Assembly: GCF_001625365.1 (NCBI RefSeq)
Contig: NZ_LJJF01000001.1
Span: forward strand, 1,736,001 to 1,800,000
DNA from: Streptomyces sp. MJM8645
Lineage (GTDB): Bacteria > Actinomycetota > Actinomycetes > Streptomycetales > Streptomycetaceae
Reading direction: 5' to 3'
Length of the DNA stretch: 64,000 nt
Positions 32,429 to 40,604 of this stretch are shown here, in pieces (position 1 is the first letter of the stretch; every line of letters begins with the position of its first letter). The translations under genes and the position numbers were made by a program. The notes beneath the pieces were generated by a model. That model did no database searches. It saw only the letters and a list, made by a program, of their open reading frames with translations, and was not told the origin of the DNA.

Positions 32429-33198
32429 GGCAGCAGCTCGGCCCGCTTCGGCGGCCGGCCGTCGCCGGAGGAGCGCCCGGTGAGCCGGCGGCCGATCCAC
32501 GGCCCCAGGTGGCCGCCCAGCCAGCGGGCGTCGGCGCGCAGCCGCTCGGCCCGGCCGGGCGGGGCGGCGGGCGGCAGCGGGGCGCGCCAGTCGAAGGCGA
32601 CGGGACGGCCGAGCGCCTCCAACACCCCTTCGGCGACCCGGCGGTGGCCCTCGGGCGACAGGTGCAGGCGGTCCTCGCCCCAGAGCCGGCGGTCGTCGAA
32701 GCAGGGGGCGGCGAACAGGTCGACGACGGCGACGCCCTCGTCCTGGCCTAGCTCGTGCACGAAGGCCTTCATCCGCAGGATGGCCGGGAGCAGCCGGGCG
32801 CTGCCCGCCATCCTGCGGGTCGGGTCGGTGCTGGTGAACAGCACCACGGTGGCGCCGGTGGCGCGCAGTTCCTCGGTGCAGCGGCCGAGCAGCCGCTCGA
32901 CCCGGGCGATGTCGCAGCCGGGGCGCAGCGCGTCGTTGAGGCCGCCGACGAGGGTCACCAGGTCGGCGCCCATCGCGGTGGCGGCGGGGAGCTGCTCGTC
33001 GTGGATCTGGCCGATGAGCTTGCCGCGGACGGCGAGGTTCGCGTAGCGGAAACCGCCGTCACCCCCGGCCTCGGCGGCGAGCGCGTCGGCGACCCGGTCG
33101 GCCCAGCCCCGGTAGTGGCCGTCGGGCAGCAGGTCGTCGCACATGCCCTCGGTGAAGGAGTCCCCGACGGCGACGTAACTGCGGTAGGTGGTGGGCAC
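32335..33198 (-). CDS. SGNH/GDSL hydrolase with Gly-Ser-Ala repeat tail
   Basis: A 287-residue SGNH hydrolase without a signal peptide. The four blocks are visible: block I YVAVGDSFTEGM (nucleophile Ser), block II around LAVRGKLIGQ, block III VGGLNDALRPG (Asn) and block V DRLHLSPEGHRRVAEG (Asp and His). The C-terminus is a GSAAGSTAGSVAGSATGS-type repeat. Its last ~94 bases overlap the 3' end of the convergent GNAT gene, with both proteins encoded by the same 12-bp repeat on opposite strands. The start is taken as GTG 33198, with GGAGAG upstream. The ester substrate is unknown. Confidence 0.88.
   Translation of the reverse strand: MPTTYRSYVAVGDSFTEGMCDDLLPDGHYRGWADRVADALAAEAGGDGGFRYANLAVRGKLIGQIHDEQLPAATAMGADLVTLVGGLNDALRPGCDIARVERLLGRCTEELRATGATVVLFTSTDPTRRMAGSARLLPAILRMKAFVHELGQDEGVAVVDLFAAPCFDDRRLWGEDRLHLSPEGHRRVAEGVLEALGRPVAFDWRAPLPPAAPPGRAERLRADARWLGGHLGPWIGRRLTGRSSGDGRPPKRAELLPYSAPGSAAGSTAGSVAGSATGSAAGSAAGS
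32340..32428. repeat. Degenerate 12-bp tandem repeat coding in both directions
   Basis: About seven units of the form CAGCCGAACCCG. Read forward they give the AEPA repeat at the GNAT C-terminus; read backward they give the GSAA/GSTA repeat at the SGNH hydrolase C-terminus. The repeat length, a multiple of three, keeps both frames open when units are gained or lost. Confidence 0.85.
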
Positions 33199-33300
33199 GG
33201 GCGGTCTCCGCTCTCCTCCGATGGCTCCGTGGCCCGACGATGCTACGCGGCCGGTCCGGGCACCGGCATCGGACCCCGGCACCGGCACGAGCACGGGTGC

Positions 33301-33696
33301 CTAACCCGCGACAGGCACCCCGTCGTCCGCCGTGCGGGGGGTGAACCAGTGCTCGCGGACGGCGTCGGTGGGCCGCTGCTCGCCGAGGGCGGGCAGGCCC
33401 CACTCCCCCAGCGCCTCGATCACCGGGCGCAGTTCGCGGCCGCGTTCGGTGAGCTCGTAGACCGTGGCGTTGGCGGGCCGTTCGAGCCGGCGGCGCAGGG
33501 CCAGGCCGTCGCCCTCCAGCTGCTTGAGCCGGGCGGCGAGGATGTCGGTGGAGACGCCGGGCAGGTCGGCGTGCAGGTCGGTGTAGCGGCGCGGGCCGCC
33601 GAGGAGTTCACGGACGATCAGGAGGCTCCAGCGCTCCCCCACCGCGTCCAGGGCGCGGGCGACGGCGCAGTACTGGTCGTAGCTTCGGCGTGACAT
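33301..33696 (-). CDS. HxlR-family transcriptional regulator
   Basis: A 131-residue winged-helix regulator. The HxlR signature is complete: YDQYCAVARALDAVGERWSL, LIVRELLGGPRRYTDL (recognition region follows in GVSTDILAARLKQLEGDGL) and the wing near RPANATVYELTERG. The start is ATG 33696 (MSRRSYDQY), as in other members; the in-frame ATG at 33708 is possible. A palindromic site lies 32-49 bases upstream, in the gap to the divergent aminotransferase gene, suggesting control of itself and of that gene. The inducing signal is unknown. Confidence 0.9.
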   Translation of the reverse strand: MSRRSYDQYCAVARALDAVGERWSLLIVRELLGGPRRYTDLHADLPGVSTDILAARLKQLEGDGLALRRRLERPANATVYELTERGRELRPVIEALGEWGLPALGEQRPTDAVREHWFTPRTADDGVPVAG

Positions 33697-33727
33697 GTGG
33701 ATCAGCATAGCCAAAAGGTTGGACTTT

Positions 33728-33745
33728 CCAAGTACCAACTTGGTA
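33728..33745. promoter_or_regulatory. Palindrome in the HxlR/aminotransferase divergent region
   Basis: CCAAGT-ACCA-ACTTGG (33728-33743) is a perfect inverted repeat, and it overlaps TACCAA-C-TTGGTA (33733-33745), a second perfect palindrome. Short palindromes of this size are typical HxlR-family operators. Binding by the adjacent HxlR protein is inferred. Confidence 0.6.
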
Positions 33746-33792
33746 GAACAAAGCATCAGCAACGATGCGGTGGTGACGGTCGGGAGGCCGCA

Positions 33793-35007
33793 GTGGAGTT
33801 TCGGCAGTCCAGCAAGCTGAACAACGTGTGCTACGAGATCCGCGGCCCGGTGGTCGACCAGGCCAACGCCCTGGAGGAGGCCGGGCACAGCGTGCTGCGG
33901 CTGAACACCGGCAACCCGGCGCCGTTCGGCTTCGAGGCGCCCGAGGAGATCATCCAGGACATCATCCGCAACCTGCCCAAGGCGCACGGCTACAGCGACT
34001 CGCGCGGCATCCTGCCCGCCCGCCGCGCGGTGGTGCAGTACTACCAGCAGCGCGGCGTGACCGGAGTCGGCGTCAACGACGTCTACCTCGGCAACGGCGC
34101 CTCCGAGCTGATCCAGATGGCCGTCACCGCGCTCGTCGACGACGGCGACGAGGTGCTCGTCCCGATGCCGGACTACCCGCTGTGGACGGCCGTGGTCCGG
34201 CTGGCCGGCGGCAAGGCCGTGCACTACCTGTGCGACGAGCAGGCCGACTGGTACCCGGACCTCGACGACATCGCCGCCAAGATCACCGCCCGCACCAAGG
34301 CCATCGTCGTCATCAACCCCAACAACCCCACCGGCGCGGTCTACCCGAAGGAACTGCTGGAGGGCATCCTCGACCTCGCCCGCCGCCACCAGCTGATGGT
34401 CCTGGCCGACGAGATCTACGACAAGATCCTCTACGACGACACCGAGCACCACTGCCTCGCCGCCCTCGCCGACGACGTCCTCACCCTCACCTTCAACGGC
34501 CTCTCCAAGGCCTACCGGGTGGCCGGCTTCCGCAGCGGCTGGCTGGTCGTCTCCGGGCCCAAGCAGCACGCCGCCGACTACCTGGAGGGCCTGACCATGC
34601 TCTCCGGCATGCGGCTGTGCCCCAACGTGCCCGCCCAGTTCGCCGTCCAGGCCGCGCTCGGCGGCCACCAGTCCATCAACGACCTGGTGCTGCCCGGCGG
34701 CCGGCTCACCGAACAGCGCGACGTCGCCTACAAGGCCCTCAACGAGATCCCCGGCGTCAGCTGCGTCAAGCCCAAGGGCGCCCTGTACGCCTTCGCCCGG
34801 CTCGACCCGGCGGTGCACCGGATCGTCGACGACGAGCAGTTCGTGCTGGACCTGCTGCTCCGCGAGAAGATCCACGTCGTCCAGGGCACCGGCTTCAACT
34901 GGCCCCGCCCGGACCACTTCCGCTTCGTCACCCTGCCCCGCGCCGACGACCTGGAGACGGCCATCAACCGCATCGGCCGCTTCCTCGCGACGTACCGGCA
35001 ATCCTGA
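33793..35007 (+). CDS. PLP-dependent aminotransferase class I/II (AlaA-like)
   Basis: A 404-residue fold-type I aminotransferase. Conserved features are RLNTGNPAPFGF, GYSDSRGILPARRAVVQYY, NGASELIQMAV, VINPNNPTGAVY (substrate/cofactor Asn), ADEIYDKILYDD, the PLP-lysine in FNGLSKAYRVAGFRSGWLV and the C-terminal Arg in DHFRFVTLP. It resembles the alanine/valine-pyruvate aminotransferases (AlaA) of streptomycetes, so it probably converts glutamate plus pyruvate to alanine plus 2-oxoglutarate. GTG 33793 follows GGGAGG at 33782-33787; longer starts have no support. It is divergent from the HxlR regulator. Confidence 0.92.
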   Translation: MEFRQSSKLNNVCYEIRGPVVDQANALEEAGHSVLRLNTGNPAPFGFEAPEEIIQDIIRNLPKAHGYSDSRGILPARRAVVQYYQQRGVTGVGVNDVYLGNGASELIQMAVTALVDDGDEVLVPMPDYPLWTAVVRLAGGKAVHYLCDEQADWYPDLDDIAAKITARTKAIVVINPNNPTGAVYPKELLEGILDLARRHQLMVLADEIYDKILYDDTEHHCLAALADDVLTLTFNGLSKAYRVAGFRSGWLVVSGPKQHAADYLEGLTMLSGMRLCPNVPAQFAVQAALGGHQSINDLVLPGGRLTEQRDVAYKALNEIPGVSCVKPKGALYAFARLDPAVHRIVDDEQFVLDLLLREKIHVVQGTGFNWPRPDHFRFVTLPRADDLETAINRIGRFLATYRQS

Positions 35008-35025
35008 CGCCTAGGCTTGTCGGCC

Positions 35026-35358
35026 ATGACCGTCCTGCGTTCCGTCGCCCTGTTCGTCGTCGCCGCCCTCGCCGAGATCGGCGGCTGCTGGCTGATCTGG
35101 CAGAGCGTGCGCGAGCAGCGGCCGTGGTGGCTGGCCGGGCTGGGGGTGGTGGTGCTCGGCGGGTACGGCTTCGTCGCGGCGCTCCAGCCGGACAGCCACT
35201 TCGGCCGGGTGCTGGCCGCGTACGGCGGGGTGTTCGTCGCCGGGTCGCTGCTCTGGGGCGTGGTCGTGGACGGCTTCCGGCCGACCCGCTACGACGTGGT
35301 GGGCGCGCTGGTCTGTCTGGCCGGGGTCGCGGTGATCATGTACGGGCCCCGGCGCTGA
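35026..35358 (+). CDS. YnfA/UPF0060-family membrane protein
   Basis: A 110-residue integral membrane protein with four helices (about 3-20, 29-46, 60-78 and 88-106), typical of UPF0060/YnfA. The landmarks are [37 protein letters not shown] and [19 protein letters not shown]. Members resemble small multidrug resistance (SMR) proteins and may export small cations, though evidence is limited. The ATG at 35026 lies 16 bases after the aminotransferase stop, so the two may be co-transcribed. No metal or drug resistance partner is nearby. Confidence 0.9.
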   Translation: MTVLRSVALFVVAALAEIGGCWLIWQSVREQRPWWLAGLGVVVLGGYGFVAALQPDSHFGRVLAAYGGVFVAGSLLWGVVVDGFRPTRYDVVGALVCLAGVAVIMYGPRR

Positions 35359-35413
35359 GCGCACTGGGCCCGCCACGCACTGGGCCCTCCACGCACGGGG
35401 TCGTCCACGCACG

Positions 35414-35455
35414 GGGCCCCGGCGTCGAGGTGCCGACTCCTCGACGCCGGGGCCC
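35414..35455. terminator. Perfect 17-bp stem-loop between convergent genes
   Basis: The arms 35414-35430 and 35439-35455 pair perfectly around an 8-base loop, between the YnfA-like gene and the convergent purple acid phosphatase gene. It is preceded by imperfect repeats of CCACGCACGGGG (35370-35420). Confidence 0.85.
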
Positions 35456-35473
35456 GGCAAGCCGGTTCGGGGA

Positions 35474-37141
35474 CTACCAGCCCCAGCCGCCGCCCTGACC
35501 GTCGTCGTCGTGGTCCGAGTCCCAGCCCTCGCCGACGTTGCGCAGGATCGTGTAGTTGTCGATCTGCGTGCCGTCCTCGGCCAGCGCGGTCACCTTCATG
35601 GACGACTTCTGGCCCAGGTGGGCCGGGGTGACGTCGACCTTGATGAAGGAGTAACCGGTGTAGCGCACCCGCGACCACTGGATGGTCTCGGGGACCTTCA
35701 CCTTGCCCTTCCCCCAGTAGTAGGTCTTCACCTCGTCCTGGTGGTTCTCGTGCCCCTCGTAGGTGTCCGGCACGTCGAACTTGTACAGGCTGCGGCCGGC
35801 CGCGCCCGCGGTCACGTAGACGACGCCGTCCTTCGCCGGCTCGATGGTGGCGCCGCTCGGCACCTGCTTCGAGACCTTGTTGCCGAGGATCGCGTCGGTG
35901 CGCTCGTAGATGTGGTTGTGGCCGTTGATGACCAGGTCCACCCGGAACTTCTCGAACAGCGGCACCCAGGCCTCGCGGACACCGCCCTCAGAGGCGTGCG
36001 CGACGGTGGTGGAGAAGGCGCAGTGGTGGAAGAAGACCACGACGAAGTCGATCGTCTCGTCGTTGCGCAGGTCCTTGAGGGTGCGCTCCAGCCACTTGGT
36101 CTGCTTGTTCGCCGAGATGCCCAGGTTGGCCGGGATCTCGTAGGAGACGTCGTTGGCGTCGAGCGAGATGACGCCGACGTTCTTGTAGCGGAAGGTGTAG
36201 ACGCCGGGGACCTTGCGCGGGTCCGGGCCGTTGTCCGGGAGGAAGAAGCGGGTGTTCTCGCCGCCGTACCCGTTGGGCGAGTACCAGGCCTCGATGTCGT
36301 GGTTGCCGTAGGCGACCATCCACGGCACGGTCGCCGCGACCGTCTCGGTCTGGACCAGGAAGTCGTCCCAGGTCCTGGCGTTGTACACGGACTTGTCGGG
36401 GTCCGTGCCGGAGCCCGCCGGGTCGGCGTAGCAGATGTCGCCGGCGTGCAGGTGGAAGGACGGCTTCTGGGCCAGGATGACGTGGTCGTTGCCGGCCGCG
36501 TGCGAGCTGACGCCCTGGTCGCCGAAGGCGGTGAAGGTGAACGGCTCGTAGACCTTGCCCCAGCGGTGGTCGCGGGAGGGCGCGGTGCGGAAGGTGTGCA
36601 GGGTGGAGATCTGCTGCTGCGAGGCCGGGTCGAAGCCCTCGTGGCCGACACCGTAGTAGTAGGTGGTGTCGGGGTGCAGGTCCTCCAGCGCCACGTGCAG
36701 GTAGTACTGGTCCACCGGCTGGCTGTTCGGGCTCAGCGCCGGGGTGTGCAGGGTGCGGACCTCGGCCTGGAGCTTGTGGCTGAGCTCCCACGGGGTCTTG
36801 CCGAAGCGCAGGAACGGCTTCTTGACCGGCGCCGGGACCTGCCAGGAGATGCGGAACTGGGTGTCGGGCTCGGGCCCGAACTGGAGGTGGCGCCCGATCG
36901 GCGCGACCAGAGAACCGTCGACACCGGCCGTCGTGGCACCGGTCAGCAGCTGCGGGCTCGCCGGCGCGGCGAAGGCCGTTCCACTGCCCAGCGCGCCGCC
37001 GACGGCGACGGCACCGACGGTCACGGCGCCGGCGCGCAGCATCCGGCGGCGGGAGAAGCGGGCCCGCAGGTACTCGTGCTGCTCGGCCGTGCTCATGCGG
37101 TCCGCGAGCTTGGCCGGTACGCCCATGTGAGGGATATCCAT
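35474..37141 (-). CDS. Tat-exported purple acid phosphatase-like metallophosphoesterase
   Basis: A 555-residue secreted enzyme. A twin-arginine signal is seen as FSRRRMLRAGAVTVGAVAVG with cleavage after AFA (about residue 60). A fibronectin-like domain follows, then the metallophosphatase domain with all five purple-acid-phosphatase motifs: FGDQG, GDICYADP, YGNHDIE, FFHHCAFS and GHNHIYER. It should hydrolyse phosphate esters outside the cell using a dinuclear metal centre. The C-terminus ends DSDHDDDGQGGGWGW. The start is ATG 37141; ATG 37096 (MSTAEQ) is possible. No PhoP box was identified, although such enzymes are usually phosphate-controlled. Confidence 0.92.
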   Translation of the reverse strand: MDIPHMGVPAKLADRMSTAEQHEYLRARFSRRRMLRAGAVTVGAVAVGGALGSGTAFAAPASPQLLTGATTAGVDGSLVAPIGRHLQFGPEPDTQFRISWQVPAPVKKPFLRFGKTPWELSHKLQAEVRTLHTPALSPNSQPVDQYYLHVALEDLHPDTTYYYGVGHEGFDPASQQQISTLHTFRTAPSRDHRWGKVYEPFTFTAFGDQGVSSHAAGNDHVILAQKPSFHLHAGDICYADPAGSGTDPDKSVYNARTWDDFLVQTETVAATVPWMVAYGNHDIEAWYSPNGYGGENTRFFLPDNGPDPRKVPGVYTFRYKNVGVISLDANDVSYEIPANLGISANKQTKWLERTLKDLRNDETIDFVVVFFHHCAFSTTVAHASEGGVREAWVPLFEKFRVDLVINGHNHIYERTDAILGNKVSKQVPSGATIEPAKDGVVYVTAGAAGRSLYKFDVPDTYEGHENHQDEVKTYYWGKGKVKVPETIQWSRVRYTGYSFIKVDVTPAHLGQKSSMKVTALAEDGTQIDNYTILRNVGEGWDSDHDDDGQGGGWGW

Positions 37142-37337
37142 GCGCGGGACTCTTCCAGCGGCGCGTTGACCGCACACGGACGCGGGGTGAACGGGCCGCA
37201 GCGCGCCGCCCATTCGAACGCCAATGTTCGACCATGATCAGGTAAAGGAGCGCGTCCGCCCCGGACCGACCCCGGATCATGGCCCCGCCCGGCGGCGCGG
37301 CCTGAGCCACCGTCGGCGCCGCCGCGGACGGGGGCGC

Positions 37338-37592
37338 TCAGCCGGAGGGCTCGTCCCAGGTGGAGGGGGACCGGTTGCCGGTGCCGTCGCAGGTGCGGCA
37401 GATCTCGTCCCGGTAGGCGTGCTTGGCGCCGGTCGCGTCCACCCGGTAGCGGACGTACACCCCGGTGCCGTCGCAGAGGAAGCAGTTGCCGCCCCCGCCG
37501 CCCACCTCGGTGGTCCCGGTGCCCTGACAGGTCCGGCAGCTGAGGCCGGCGGTCCGGCCGGTGCCCGCGCAGATCCGGCAGACCGTCGTCAT
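37338..37592 (-). CDS. DnaJ-type zinc-finger miniprotein (four CxxCxGxG motifs)
   Basis: An 84-residue protein that is almost entirely a DnaJ central-domain zinc finger. Four CxxCxGxG motifs occur at residues 5-12 (CRICAGTG), 19-26 (CRTCQGTG), 37-44 (CFLCDGTG) and 65-72 (CRTCDGTG). Four such motifs, paired, bind two zinc ions in DnaJ, yet no J-domain or substrate-binding domain is present. GGGAGG precedes the ATG. Free-standing versions may act in redox or protein folding, or bind RNA; none is shown here. It lies 150 bases after a [2Fe-2S] protein on the same strand. Confidence 0.8.
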   Translation of the reverse strand: MTTVCRICAGTGRTAGLSCRTCQGTGTTEVGGGGGNCFLCDGTGVYVRYRVDATGAKHAYRDEICRTCDGTGNRSPSTWDEPSG

Positions 37593-37742
37593 CGTCGTCC
37601 TCCCTGGGCGGAACCGCTGGCAGCCACCGGTCATGGTAGTGGGACCGCCGAGGGCGGCGTCCAGCGGATCCTGCTCGGCCGCCGGATCGGCCAACCCCGC
37701 TGCGTCCCAACCGTGATGAGGACGGATCGACTCCACCGTCCG

Positions 37743-38147
37743 CTACTCCGCCAGGCCCTCGCGGACCCGGCGGGACACCGAGATCAGCTGGAGGTCGAGC
37801 AGCCCGGGCGGGTCGGCCAGCCCGGGGCCGCCCGCGTGCACCCAGGCGGCTATCTCGTCGATCATGTCGTCCGCCAGCACGAAGCCCAGCCAGACCGGGC
37901 GCCCGCCCGCCGCCCGCCCCTCCCCGGAGGGGCCGACCACCACCACGTTGGACTGGGTGCACACGTCCAGGCACTTGACCGCGCGGACCCGGCCCGCCGC
38001 ACCCACCGCCGCCCGCAGCCGCTCGTACTGCCCGGCGTGGTCCACCCCCGGGTGCTTGGCCTCGGTGCCGCAGCAGCAGCCCCGGCAGACGGTGACGGTC
38101 ACCGGGGAGGCGGCCGCCTGCTTGCGGTCCCGGTCTCGGCGGCTCAT
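37743..38147 (-). CDS. Thioredoxin-like [2Fe-2S] ferredoxin-domain protein
   Basis: A 134-residue protein. Residues 17-75 resemble the thioredoxin-like [2Fe-2S] ferredoxin domain (as in the NuoE or CbiW-like family): TVTVCRGCCCGTEAK carries Cys21, 24, 25 and 26, and VKCLDVCTQSNVVVVGPSG carries Cys59 and Cys63. Four of these would hold the cluster. A C-terminal helical segment with ADDMIDEIAAW follows. It is divergent from an NmtR-like Ni/Co sensor gene with 118 bases between starts, so regulation by that sensor is a reasonable guess. An electron-transfer or metal-handling role is inferred from the fold alone. Confidence 0.75.
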   Translation of the reverse strand: MSRRDRDRKQAAASPVTVTVCRGCCCGTEAKHPGVDHAGQYERLRAAVGAAGRVRAVKCLDVCTQSNVVVVGPSGEGRAAGGRPVWLGFVLADDMIDEIAAWVHAGGPGLADPPGLLDLQLISVSRRVREGLAE

Positions 38148-38198
38148 CGGCTCTGGAACTCCTCCTGGTCACGGGGCACGCTGCACGCGCAGCCTACC

Positions 38199-38208
38199 TG
38201 GCATGCCA
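38199..38208. promoter_or_regulatory. 10-bp palindrome TGGCATGCCA in the NmtR-like divergent region
   Basis: This perfect palindrome lies 58 bases upstream of the ArsR-family gene and 52 bases upstream of the divergent [2Fe-2S] protein gene. Its position fits a repressor operator, but it does not match a metalloregulator consensus that I can name, so this is a weak assignment. Confidence 0.35.
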
Positions 38209-38265
38209 AGAGGCACTGCCGGGTACCGGGTGCCGGGGTTCGGCGGCGGTCCGTAGGATGCCCCC

Positions 38266-38616
38266 ATGGGACACGCGACCACCGAGAAAGCCGTACCGCG
38301 GATGCGCCTGGACGCCTCCAACGCGGCCAAGGTCGCGACCACCCTCCAGGCGCTGGCCACCCCCTCCCGGCTGCTGATCCTCGCCGAACTGCGCGAGGGC
38401 CCGCGCGCGGCCACCGAACTCGCCGACGCCGTGGGCATGGAGCAGTCCGCCTGCTCCCACCAGCTGCGGCTGCTGCGCAACCTCGGCCTGGTCGTCGGCG
38501 AGCGCCGGGGCCGCTCGGTGGTCTACTCCCTGCACGACGACCACGTCGCCGCCCTCCTCGACCAGGCCGTGTACCACGTCGAGCACCTGCGGCTGGGCCT
38601 CACCGACGAGCGCTGA
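38266..38616 (+). CDS. nmtR: NmtR-like Ni(II)/Co(II)-sensing ArsR-family repressor
   Basis: A 116-residue winged-helix metalloregulator. The DNA-binding region is LQALATPSRLLILAELREGP and AVGMEQSACSHQLRLLRNLGL. The alpha-5 metal site matches Mycobacterium tuberculosis NmtR residue for residue: Asp91, His93, His104 and His107 in DDHVAALLDQAVYHVEH. The N-terminal MGH, which supplies Gly2/His3 ligands in NmtR, is also present. It should repress genes for nickel/cobalt handling until metal binds. No metal-exporting ATPase (the NmtA target) is beside it; the nearest candidates are the divergent [2Fe-2S] protein and a nickel permease gene at 41628-42749. Confidence 0.88.
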   Translation: MGHATTEKAVPRMRLDASNAAKVATTLQALATPSRLLILAELREGPRAATELADAVGMEQSACSHQLRLLRNLGLVVGERRGRSVVYSLHDDHVAALLDQAVYHVEHLRLGLTDER

Positions 38617-38637
38617 GGCCACACCCGCCCCCGTCTC

Positions 38638-40293
38638 CTACGCGGTGGCCTGAGCCGCCGCGCGGCCGGCGGTGCGGCCGGAGAAGAGGCAGCCGCCGAG
38701 GAAGGTGCCCTCCAGGGAGCGGTAGCCGTGGACGCCGCCGCCGCCGAAGCCGGCGGCCTCGCCCGCGGCGTAGACGCCCGGGAGGGGTTCGCCGTCGGGG
38801 CGCAGGACGCGCGCGGAGAGGTCGGTCTCCAGGCCGCCGAGCGACTTGCGGGTGAGGATGTTGAGCCGGACGGCGATCAGCGGGGCGGCGCCCGGGTCGA
38901 GGATGCGGTGCGGCGGGGCCACCCGGATCAGCTTGTCGCCGAGGTAGCGGCGGGCGCCGTGGACGGCGGTGACCTGGAGGTCCTTGGCGAAGGGGTTGGC
39001 GAACTGCCGGTCGCGGGCCTCGACGGCGCGGCGCAGTTCGGCGGGGTCGATCAGCGCCTCGCGGGTCCTGGCGTTCATGCCGCGGGCGAGGTCGGCGAGG
39101 TTGCCCGCGACGACGAAGTCGGGCCCGTGCCGCAGGTGGCTTTGGACCGGACCGGGGGCGCCGGGCAGGGCGCGGCTGAGGACGCCGCGCACGGACTTCC
39201 CGGTCAGGTCCGGGTTCTGCTCGGAGCCGGAGAGGGTGAACTCCTTCTCGATGATGCGCTGGTTGAGCACGAACCAGGTGTGCCCGTACCCGGTGGACAT
39301 GATGTGGTCGAGCGTGCCGAGGGTGTCGAAGCCGGGGAAGAGCGGGACGGGCAGCCGGTTGCCGCGCGCGTCCAGCCAGAGCGAGGACGGGCCGGGCAGG
39401 ATGCGGATGCCGTGCCGGGCCCAGATCGGGTCCCAGTTCTCGATGCCCTCGGTGTAGTGCCACATCCGGTCGCCGTTGATGAGGCTGGCACCGGCGTCGC
39501 CGGCGATGCCGAGCATCAGCCCGTCGACGTGGGCGGGGACACCGGAGAGCAGTTTGGCGGGCGGGGTGCCGAGCCGGGCGGGCCAGGCCTTGCGGACGAG
39601 GTCGTGGTTGCCGCCGATGCCGCCGGAGGTCACGATCACGGCCTGGGCGCGCAGTTCGAACCGTCCGGCGGCCTCGCGCGAGCTGGCCTCGCCGCGGGCC
39701 GCCGAACTGGGCACCAGCACCTCGCCGGTGACGGTGTCGGTGACGCCCGCGGTGGCGGCCAGGCCGGTGACCCGGTGCCGGAAGCGCAGGTCGACCAGCC
39801 CACGGGCGGCGGCGGAGCGGACCCGGCGGACGAAGGGCTCCAGCAGTCCGGGCCCGGTGCCCCAGGTGATGTGGAAGCGGGGCACCGAGTTGCCCGGGCC
39901 GTCGGCGAGGAGGCCGCCGCGCTCGGCCCAGCCGACGACGGGGAAGAAGCGCACGCCCAGGCCGTGCAGCCAGGAGCGCTTCTCGCCGGCCGCGAAGTCG
40001 ACGTAGGCCTCGGCCCAGCGGCGCGGCCAGGCGTCCTCGGGCCGGTCGAAGCCGGCGGTGCCGAACCAGTCCTGGCGGGCGAGGGCGTGCGAGTCGCGGA
40101 TCCGCATCCGGCGCTGCTCGGGCGAGTCGACCAGGAAGAGGCCGCCGAAGGACCAGTGCGCCTGGCCGCCGAGCGAGGCCGCGGGCTCCTGGTCGAGCAG
40201 GATCACCTTCCGTCCGGCGTCGGCGAGTTCGGCGGTGGCGGCGAGTCCGGCGAGTCCTGCTCCGATGACGATGACGTCGGCGTCCAGGGCCAT
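38638..40293 (-). CDS. FAD-binding dehydrogenase (fumarate reductase/ketosteroid dehydrogenase-like)
   Basis: A 551-residue flavoprotein. The N-terminal Rossmann motif is VIVIGAGLAGLAATAELADAG with the acidic end of beta-2 in VILLDQEP. GSLxGQAHW-type features (AASLGGQAHWSFGG) and TSGGIGGNHDLVRKAWP are typical of the FAD-binding_2 family. The C-terminal GVYAAGEAAGFGGGGVHGYR and LEGTFLGGCLFSGR close the FAD site. It is related to 3-ketosteroid delta-1-dehydrogenases and to the large FAD-binding dehydrogenases of actinomycetes. The substrate is unknown. The ATG at 40293 is used; longer frames upstream run into non-coding sequence. Confidence 0.9.
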   Translation of the reverse strand: MALDADVIVIGAGLAGLAATAELADAGRKVILLDQEPAASLGGQAHWSFGGLFLVDSPEQRRMRIRDSHALARQDWFGTAGFDRPEDAWPRRWAEAYVDFAAGEKRSWLHGLGVRFFPVVGWAERGGLLADGPGNSVPRFHITWGTGPGLLEPFVRRVRSAAARGLVDLRFRHRVTGLAATAGVTDTVTGEVLVPSSAARGEASSREAAGRFELRAQAVIVTSGGIGGNHDLVRKAWPARLGTPPAKLLSGVPAHVDGLMLGIAGDAGASLINGDRMWHYTEGIENWDPIWARHGIRILPGPSSLWLDARGNRLPVPLFPGFDTLGTLDHIMSTGYGHTWFVLNQRIIEKEFTLSGSEQNPDLTGKSVRGVLSRALPGAPGPVQSHLRHGPDFVVAGNLADLARGMNARTREALIDPAELRRAVEARDRQFANPFAKDLQVTAVHGARRYLGDKLIRVAPPHRILDPGAAPLIAVRLNILTRKSLGGLETDLSARVLRPDGEPLPGVYAAGEAAGFGGGGVHGYRSLEGTFLGGCLFSGRTAGRAAAQATA

Positions 40294-40604
40294 GCGCAGT
40301 CCTCCGTCGCGGCGGGCGGGACGGCGCGCGCGGGGTGGGCGCCGTCGCTGTGCGCCCGATACTGCGGCCTGCGGTGACGTCCGGTCAACCGGCCGGTAAC
40401 AACCGAGTGCGGCAATTCCGCTCCACACCGTTTCGGAAATGTCTTCGATACACGGTGGAGCGAAATGCGAAATGCGATCTGACGGAATTTCGGAAATTTC
40501 CGCGCACGGCATGGACGTCCACGAAACCAACAAGTAACTTACCTGCGAGTAGCCGCGGCCCGGCACGACCCCCACCCGTCGTTTCTCTCCCCCCAGGAGG
40601 AACC
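40294..40604. promoter_or_regulatory. AT-richer divergent promoter region
   Basis: This 311-base gap between the FAD dehydrogenase and the secreted esterase is notably AT-richer than its surroundings from about 40400 to 40540. It contains the palindrome CGGAAATTTCCG at 40491-40502, a related TTCGGAAAT at 40429-40440, the direct repeat GAAATGCGAAATGCG, and an 8-bp inverted repeat CGCTCCAC/GTGGAGCG. No open reading frame is supported; promoters and operators of both genes are the likely content. Confidence 0.6.
40491..40502. promoter_or_regulatory. 12-bp palindrome CGGAAATTTCCG
   Basis: A perfect palindrome 103 bases upstream of the secreted esterase start, with a second partial copy (TTCGGAAAT) about 60 bases further up. 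It is a plausible operator for a dimeric regulator; the regulator is not known. Confidence 0.4.
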
